Shown: in pieces, positions 59,512 to 64,000 of the stretch
How positions within the stretch are numbered: position 1 is the first letter of the stretch
How the letters are laid out: each line of letters begins with the position of its first letter
Source: Anoxybacillus ayderensis
GTDB lineage: Bacteria > Bacillota > Bacilli > Bacillales > Anoxybacillaceae
Direction: 5' to 3'
Length of the DNA: 64,000 nt
Assembly: GCF_000833605.1 (NCBI RefSeq)
Contig: NZ_JXTG01000010.1
Location: 28,270-92,269, forward strand
Made by a program: the position numbers and the translations under genes
The notes under the pieces: model-generated
The model's input: the letters and a program-made list of their open reading frames with translations, nothing else
What the model was told of the DNA's origin: nothing
Database searches by the model: none

Positions 59512-60252
59512 TTGCCGTGGGCGTTATTATTTTTGCTACTCAATAGTTTAATGCATCCTTCTGCGACAGGAGAGCATATTCAAAAAATTGATATGATGCT
59601 TGAAGAAGAAGAAATGGCGATCATTTTTTTGCCCCTCAGTAACGGGGAAGCGACGTTATTTAAACATGCAAGCGGAAAGACAATATTGTTCAATACAGGT
59701 GCCCCACATACAGAGCGGGAACTAAAAAGATGGTTTGAACATTTTCATATTACTGAAATTGATGAACTCATTCTCACGAGCGATGATGAAGAGTATGTGG
59801 GAAATGTAGAATGGATTGAACAAACGTACGGTCCGAAAATTGTGAATGAATGGGAAGAACAAAAAGTGTATGAGCCGTTTCCGCATTTTCGTATGCAGCC
59901 GCTCTATATTGCCCATGGGGATGTGACGATGTCTCTTCAATACGGCCAGCTTCGCCTTTTATATATGGCGCATGCTGACAATGACGTTGAACGAAAATTA
60001 ATGACGATGCCACTTAGCGATGTAAACATATTGAAAATTGCACATTTTGGTTTAAATGATTATCCGCGTACCTCTTTTTTAAAACATGTCGATCCGCAAG
60101 TGGCCATCATCTTTAAAAAGCACGGAAGTTGGCCGAATGAACGATTGCTTGAACGGTTGTATGCGGCCTGGATTGATTGCTATGAAACGAGCCGTTTCGG
60201 AGTCATTGCTGTGAAATGTAATTTACACGAATATGACGTCATAACGTTTTAA
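59512..60252 (+). CDS. Secreted ComEC-C-terminal-like MBL-fold protein, metal ligands lost
   Basis: A 246-residue protein with a probable signal peptide (about 1-20). Its order of elements resembles the metallo-beta-lactamase domain at the end of ComEC: LFNTG (59-63, usual IDTG), LILTSDDEEYVGN (86-98, where LTHxDxDHxGG is expected) and LKIAHFG (174-180, usual LKVxHHGS). All expected metal-binding His residues of the HxDxDH motif are missing, so hydrolase activity is unlikely. The TTG at 59512 follows GGGAGTGG. B. subtilis has no counterpart that I recall between dinG and ypmA. Confidence 0.65.
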   Translation: MPWALLFLLLNSLMHPSATGEHIQKIDMMLEEEEMAIIFLPLSNGEATLFKHASGKTILFNTGAPHTERELKRWFEHFHITEIDELILTSDDEEYVGNVEWIEQTYGPKIVNEWEEQKVYEPFPHFRMQPLYIAHGDVTMSLQYGQLRLLYMAHADNDVERKLMTMPLSDVNILKIAHFGLNDYPRTSFLKHVDPQVAIIFKKHGSWPNERLLERLYAAWIDCYETSRFGVIAVKCNLHEYDVITF

Positions 60253-60274
60253 AAAAAGGGCCAACGTTCGGCCC
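60247..60274 (-). terminator. Hairpin with T-run on the minus strand only
   Basis: GGGCC (60258-60262), 7-base loop, GGCCC (60270-60274). The T-run lies on the minus strand (A-run at 60251-60257 on +), while the + strand continues GCGGTG. It would stop leftward transcription into the gene end; no minus-strand gene is visible to its right. Confidence 0.5.
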
Positions 60275-60308
60275 GCGGTGTGTACGATAGGAATTTTTTT
60301 ATTTCAAA

Positions 60309-60338
60309 TTGACCAATGTAGGAAACCGTTGCTACAAT
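60309..60338 (+). promoter_or_regulatory. Candidate promoter of ypmA-ypmB-aspB
   Basis: TTGACC (60309-60314), 18-base spacer, TACAAT (60333-60338), about 100 bases before ypmA. Confidence 0.6.
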
Positions 60339-60436
60339 GAAGATGTTTATACACTAAAATCGGTGTGTAGTTGTATTGTTTCCGTTCGCGATGAACGATA
60401 TAAGTAACAAAATTTGTGCACATGGAGGATCGGGTC

Positions 60437-60607
60437 GTGGAAAGTAAAATAGAAGTGTTAGCTACTGTAAAAGTTGAATACTCATCAGATTTATACAAAA
60501 TTGTCGATTGTTTAAATCGGACGTTAAAAGAAAAAGACTTAATGTTCGGGCTCGCGCTTGATGAAGAAAATAAAGAAAAGGCCGTGTTTACGATTTATCG
60601 AACGTAA
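60437..60607 (+). CDS. ypmA: DUF4264 small protein YpmA
   Basis: A 56-residue soluble protein starting MESKIEVLATVKVEYSSDLY and ending EKAVFTIYRT, nearly the B. subtilis YpmA sequence in length and ends. The GTG at 60437 has TGGAGGATCGG; an ATG at 60416 lies before it. Function unknown; it is conserved with ypmB and aspB. Confidence 0.82.
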   Translation: MESKIEVLATVKVEYSSDLYKIVDCLNRTLKEKDLMFGLALDEENKEKAVFTIYRT

Positions 60608-60619
60608 GAAGGGATGAGG

Positions 60620-61102
60620 GTGAAAAAAATAATCATTGCTTTCGCGTGCGTTTTGTTCGCTGCGTTATCGCTATATATTCATGCATATAGTGATGCGGTA
60701 TCGTCTAAAAATGAAAGCGAGCAGCGTGCGGTGAAACAAGCCGAGAAAAAAGGAATTGTTCAAGTGACTGACGTATATACGTATCGAGGAAACGACGTAT
60801 ACGTCATTGTGACAGGGAAAGACGATGAAGGTGAACAATGGATCGTATGGGTGACAGAAAAAGGGAAAGTGGCTGCGATGCATCGGGCTTCAGAAGGACT
60901 GACGAAACAACAAGCGTTATCTTCCGTTAAGCCGTATCGTCCAAAAACAGTCATTTCCGTAAAATTAGGAATGGAAAAAGGGATCCCGCTTTGGGAAATT
61001 ACATATATTGACGAACAAAACCGTTACTCGTTTTATTACGTTCGTTTTGAAGACGGGGCCTTTTTGAAAAGATATCATTTGACGAGGGGGAAGGATGTAT
61101 GA
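60620..61102 (+). CDS. ypmB: Cell wall elongation regulator TseB-like protein YpmB
   Basis: A 160-residue protein with one N-terminal membrane helix (about 3-22) and an extracytoplasmic PepSY-like domain pair. B. subtilis YpmB (TseB) interacts with penicillin-binding protein PBP2A in cylindrical wall growth. GTG 60620 fits the AAGGG site (60609-60613); the in-frame ATG at 60614 directly touches it. It overlaps aspB by ATGA. Confidence 0.85.
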   Translation: MKKIIIAFACVLFAALSLYIHAYSDAVSSKNESEQRAVKQAEKKGIVQVTDVYTYRGNDVYVIVTGKDDEGEQWIVWVTEKGKVAAMHRASEGLTKQQALSSVKPYRPKTVISVKLGMEKGIPLWEITYIDEQNRYSFYYVRFEDGAFLKRYHLTRGKDV

Positions 61103-62286
61103 AATTAGCGAAACGCGTCGCCGCATTAACGCCGTCATCAACGCTTGCCATTACGGCAAAAGCAAAAGAATTAAAAGCAGCAGGGCATGATGTAATTGGG
61201 CTTGGTGCTGGTGAACCAGATTTTAATACGCCTCAACATATTATGGAAGCTGCTGTAAAAGCGATGTACGACGGACATACAAAATATACGCCATCCGGTG
61301 GATTAGCAACGTTAAAACAAGAGATTATAAAAAAATTTCAACAAGATCAACAGCTCGATTATAAACCGTCAGAAATTATCGTATGTGTTGGAGCAAAACA
61401 TGCGCTTTATACGCTATTTCAAGTTATTTTAGACGAAGGCGATGAAGTCATTATTCCGACGCCGTATTGGGTTAGTTATCCAGAGCAAGTCAAACTGGCA
61501 GGTGGCGTCCCTGTTTATGTGGAAGGGCTTGAACAAAACGAGTTCAAAATTACACCGGAGCAACTAAAACAGGCAATAACAAATCGGACGAAGGCGGTTA
61601 TTATTAACTCGCCAAGCAACCCAACGGGCGTCATTTATACGAAAGAAGAGCTACAGGCGCTCGGTGAAGTATGCTTAGCCCACGACATTCTCATCGTTTC
61701 TGATGAAATTTATGAAAAGCTCGTTTACGGTGGACATGAACACGTTTCGATTGCGCAACTTTCACCGGAATTGAAAAAACAAACGATCATTATTAACGGT
61801 GTGTCCAAATCACATTCAATGACAGGATGGCGAATTGGTTATGCAGCAGGCGATGCTGACATCATTCGTGCGATGACAGACTTAGCAAGCCATAGCACAT
61901 CGAATCCGACATCGATTGCTCAATATGCAGCAATTGCCGCATATAGCGGGCCGCAAGAGCCAGTAGAACATATGCGTCAAGCGTTTGAACAACGTTTAAA
62001 CATTATTTATGATCGTCTCGTTCAAATTCCAGGGTTTTCTTGCGTGAAACCACAAGGAGCATTTTACTTGTTCCCGAATGCAAAAGAAGCGGCGACGATG
62101 ACCGGATATGAAAACGTCGATGCGTTTGTCGAAGCGTTGCTTGAAGAAGCGAAAGTGGCGCTCGTGCCAGGTTCAGGTTTCGGTGCGCCAAATAACGTGC
62201 GTTTATCATATGCGACATCGCTTGATCTTCTGCATAAAGCACTCGATCGCATTGAAACGTTTATTAGTGAAAAGACGCGCGGCTAG
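61099..62286 (+). CDS. aspB: Aspartate aminotransferase
   Basis: A 395-residue class I PLP aminotransferase interconverting aspartate and oxaloacetate with glutamate. GLGAGEPDFNTP, INSPSNPTG, VSDEIYEKLVY and the PLP lysine in GVSKSHSMTGWRIGY are present. GAGGGGGAAGG precedes the ATG. It is followed by two terminators and then asnS, as an Asp-Asn supply pair. Confidence 0.95.
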   Translation: MKLAKRVAALTPSSTLAITAKAKELKAAGHDVIGLGAGEPDFNTPQHIMEAAVKAMYDGHTKYTPSGGLATLKQEIIKKFQQDQQLDYKPSEIIVCVGAKHALYTLFQVILDEGDEVIIPTPYWVSYPEQVKLAGGVPVYVEGLEQNEFKITPEQLKQAITNRTKAVIINSPSNPTGVIYTKEELQALGEVCLAHDILIVSDEIYEKLVYGGHEHVSIAQLSPELKKQTIIINGVSKSHSMTGWRIGYAAGDADIIRAMTDLASHSTSNPTSIAQYAAIAAYSGPQEPVEHMRQAFEQRLNIIYDRLVQIPGFSCVKPQGAFYLFPNAKEAATMTGYENVDAFVEALLEEAKVALVPGSGFGAPNNVRLSYATSLDLLHKALDRIETFISEKTRG

Positions 62287-62307
62287 TCGATGTGACTAGC
62301 CTTTTCT
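62281..62307 (+). terminator. aspB terminator 1
   Basis: GGCTAGTC (62281-62288), 5-base loop, GACTAGCC (62294-62301), then TTTTCTT. The aspB stop lies in the 5' arm. Confidence 0.85.
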
Positions 62308-62311
62308 TCTG

Positions 62312-62337
62312 AACGCGAGATGATCTTGCGTTTTTTT
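62312..62337 (+). terminator. aspB terminator 2
   Basis: AACGCGAGA (62312-62320), loop TGA, TCTTGCGTT (62324-62332, one G-T pair), then a T-run. It follows terminator 1 by about ten bases. Confidence 0.75.
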
Positions 62338-62346
62338 GTCGAAATG

Positions 62347-62352
62347 TATAAT
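62347..62352 (+). promoter_or_regulatory. Candidate -10 box of asnS
   Basis: A perfect TATAAT about 46 bases before the asnS start, right after the tandem terminators. The only -35 candidate, TTGCGT at 62326-62331, is 15 bases away and lies in the terminator. Confidence 0.45.
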
Positions 62353-62397
62353 ATTGATGATGTACATACTAGTTGAACGTCTTTGGAGGGACTTTTT

Positions 62398-63690
62398 GTG
62401 AAAACGACGATTGCAGAAGTACATAAATATGTAGGTCAAGAAGTAACGATTGGGGCTTGGCTTGCGAACAAACGGTCAAGCGGAAAAATTGCCTTTTTAC
62501 AATTGCGCGATGGTACAGGCTTTATTCAAGGAGTCGTGGAAAAAGCGCAAGTGAGCGAAGACGTCTTTCAAGCGGCAAGAAGCATGACGCAAGAAAGTTC
62601 GCTCTATGTCACAGGTGTTGTGCGTGAAGATGCCCGTTCACCGTTCGGATACGAGCTTTCTGTCACAAACATTGAACTCATTCATATGGCTGTTGATTAT
62701 CCGATTACACCAAAAGAACATGGGATCGAGTTTTTAATGGATCACCGTCATTTATGGCTTCGTTCGAAACGTCAACATGCAATTATGAAAATTCGCAACG
62801 AAGTCATTCGGGCAACGTATGAATTTTTCAATGAAAATGGCTTCGTCAAAGTCGATCCACCCATTTTAACAGGAAGCGCGCCAGAAGGAACGACAGAATT
62901 GTTCCATACAAAATATTTTGATGAAGATGCGTACCTTTCTCAAAGTGGCCAGCTTTATATGGAAGCAGCAGCGATGGCGCTCGGCAAAGTATTTTCGTTC
63001 GGTCCGACGTTTCGTGCCGAAAAATCAAAAACGCGTCGCCATTTAATTGAGTTTTGGATGATCGAGCCGGAAATGGCGTTTTATCAGTTTGAAGACAATT
63101 TACAAGTACAAGAACAATACGTATCGCATATTGTACAGTCGGTGTTAAAACATTGTCAGCTAGAGCTAAAAACGCTCGGTCGTGATACGTCGAAATTAGA
63201 AAATGTAAAGCCGCCATTTGCGCGCATTACGTATGATGAAGCGATTCAGCTTCTTCATGAAAAAGGGTTTGACGACATTCAATGGGGCGATGACTTCGGT
63301 GCTCCACATGAAACGGCGATTGCCGAAAGTTTTGATAAACCGGTATTTATTACACATTATCCAACGACATTAAAGCCGTTTTACATGCAGCCGGATCCGA
63401 AGCGTCCTGAAGTTGTTCTTTGCGCCGATTTAATTGCTCCAGAAGGATACGGCGAAATTATCGGCGGTTCGGAGCGCATTCACGACTACGACTTATTAAA
63501 GCAACGGTTAGAAGAACATCAACTGTCGCTTGATGCATACAAATGGTATTTAGAGCTTCGTCAATACGGTTCTGTGCCGCATTCTGGTTTCGGATTAGGT
63601 CTTGAGCGGACAATTGCGTGGATTTGTGGCGTCGAACACGTTCGTGAAACGATTCCATTCCCGCGTTTATTAAATCGTTTATATCCATAA
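62398..63690 (+). CDS. asnS: Asparaginyl-tRNA synthetase
   Basis: A 430-residue class IIb synthetase. It has an N-terminal OB-fold anticodon-binding domain (about 13-100, [21 protein letters not shown]) and a catalytic core with class II motif 2 ([22 protein letters not shown]) and motif 3 ([15 protein letters not shown]). The GTG at 62398 has TTGGAGGG seven bases upstream; the TTG at 62383 is part of that site. No T-box leader is visible. Confidence 0.95.
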   Translation: MKTTIAEVHKYVGQEVTIGAWLANKRSSGKIAFLQLRDGTGFIQGVVEKAQVSEDVFQAARSMTQESSLYVTGVVREDARSPFGYELSVTNIELIHMAVDYPITPKEHGIEFLMDHRHLWLRSKRQHAIMKIRNEVIRATYEFFNENGFVKVDPPILTGSAPEGTTELFHTKYFDEDAYLSQSGQLYMEAAAMALGKVFSFGPTFRAEKSKTRRHLIEFWMIEPEMAFYQFEDNLQVQEQYVSHIVQSVLKHCQLELKTLGRDTSKLENVKPPFARITYDEAIQLLHEKGFDDIQWGDDFGAPHETAIAESFDKPVFITHYPTTLKPFYMQPDPKRPEVVLCADLIAPEGYGEIIGGSERIHDYDLLKQRLEEHQLSLDAYKWYLELRQYGSVPHSGFGLGLERTIAWICGVEHVRETIPFPRLLNRLYP

Positions 63691-63734
63691 TGAACAAATC
63701 CGTATGAGTAAAATGTTTGTGGGAGAAAAGAAAG

Positions 63735-63766
63735 CAGATTCCTAATTCAGTATAATTAGGAATCTG
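63735..63766 (+). terminator. asnS hairpin, T-run missing
   Basis: CAGATTCCTAATT (63735-63747), 6-base loop, exact complement (63754-63766). The stem is perfect, but GTTGG follows instead of a T-run. It may be the old asnS terminator altered when the mobile element inserted, or an RNA 3'-end stabiliser. Confidence 0.5.
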
Positions 63767-63795
63767 TTGGATGTGAAAGCAAAATAGATGAAAAA

Positions 63796-64000
63796 TGGGC
63801 CCTCCTCCTGTAAGGTAGTAAGTGCGAAAAAACAACCAAAGAAAGGAGTAGAGCCCATGCAGGATTATATCACAAATGGAGTCACATTGAAAGACATTGA
63901 ACAATCTTTGTTTCGGCATATGCAAAAAGAATATGGTCAACTGCTTCAACAGTTGTTGGAGGACATCGATCACACATTAGCGGAAAAACGAGATAAAAAG
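63796..64000 (+). mobile_element. ISLre2-type insertion element, left part
   Basis: Start of a transposase gene plus its structured upstream region; the element runs past the window edge and its exact left end is not determined. In B. subtilis, dnaD follows asnS at this place. TGGGCCCTCCTCC (63796-63808) and GGAGTAGAGCCCA (63845-63857) are inverted repeats with two mismatches around the transposase ribosome site. Confidence 0.65.
63857..64000 (+). CDS. ISLre2-family (UPF0236) transposase, N-terminal part
   Basis: The first 48 residues of a protein starting MQDYITNGVTLKDIEQSLFR and continuing through a helical, acidic stretch to LAEKRDKK; the frame is still open at the window end. This N-terminus resembles the UPF0236/ISLre2 transposases that are multicopy in Geobacillus and Anoxybacillus. 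AAAGGAG lies eight bases before the ATG and inside an RNA hairpin arm. The catalytic region is outside the window. Confidence 0.7.
   Translation, partial: MQDYITNGVTLKDIEQSLFRHMQKEYGQLLQQLLEDIDHTLAEKRDKK

Noticed and set aside
60304..60498. A 64-codon minus-strand frame right of the reversed terminator hairpin
   Set aside because: It overlaps the ypmA promoter and gene, has no ribosome site and no resemblance to a known protein.

Overview
The window reads as a chromosomal core segment of a thermophilic, endospore-forming Bacillaceae, most like Anoxybacillus or Geobacillus. The gene order follows the Bacillus subtilis ypbD-to-asnS region almost gene for gene. Spore genes (sleB, ypeB, spoIVA, yphF, ypjB), bacillithiol genes, a menaquinol bc complex, TRAP and an ISLre2-type transposase all fit that assignment. 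I found no rRNA, tRNA, CRISPR array or prophage. Nearly all genes lie on the + strand; the exceptions are bshB2, ypeB, sleB, prsW, a ypzI-like gene and ypjC.

Layout. 1-4.2 kb: a partial CPBP protease, a LysM protein, small membrane proteins, a phosphoesterase, a B12-binding MerR regulator resembling the CarH/LitR light sensors, and the ClpC adaptor mecB. 4.2-7.4 kb: bshB2, gudB and bacillithiol disulfide reductase ypdA. 7.4-9.6 kb: a GC-rich structured intergenic element, then a short biotin operon (bioD-bioA) behind a textbook BirA operator. 9.6-12.6 kb, minus strand: ypeB, sleB, prsW. 12.7-17.4 kb: motI, ypfB, cmk, plsC, ypfD, fni, ypzI. 17.5-24.9 kb: sporulation and housekeeping genes yphA, YIEGIA and its small partner, der, gpsA, yphE, yphF, spoIVA, hbs. 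25-28.8 kb: folE, mtrB (TRAP), hepS-menG-hepT, ndk. 28.9-42 kb: cheR and the aromatic supraoperon aroC-aroB-aroH-trpEDCFBA-hisC-tyrA-aroA, with a TRAP-controlled leader before trpE. 42-47 kb: ypiA, ypiB, ypiF, qcrABC. 46.5-54.5 kb: ypjA, ypjB, ypjC, ypjD, dapB, mgsA, bshB1, bshA, cca, birA. 54.5-56.8 kb: panBCD behind a tandem pan RNA. 56.8-63.7 kb: dinG, a degenerate metallo-beta-lactamase-fold protein, ypmA, ypmB, aspB, asnS. From 63.8 kb an ISLre2-type element begins where B. subtilis has dnaD.

Several control circuits are complete inside the window. TRAP (mtrB, 25.6 kb) has its RNA target before trpE (32.4 kb). BirA (53.5 kb) has its operator before bioD (7.5 kb). The panBCD leader carries two hairpins with the two-bulged-A layout of the pan motif; the second shares its 5' strand with a possible antiterminator. 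A perfect CcpA (cre) match lies between bshB2 and gudB. Three bacillithiol biosynthesis genes and the bacillithiol disulfide reductase are present.

I see no clearly unprecedented multigene system. The best leads are the CarH-like regulator, the pan leader switch, the GC-rich element next to bioDA, the apparently inactive MBL-fold protein with a hairpin over its ribosome site, and the transposase ribosome-site hairpin.
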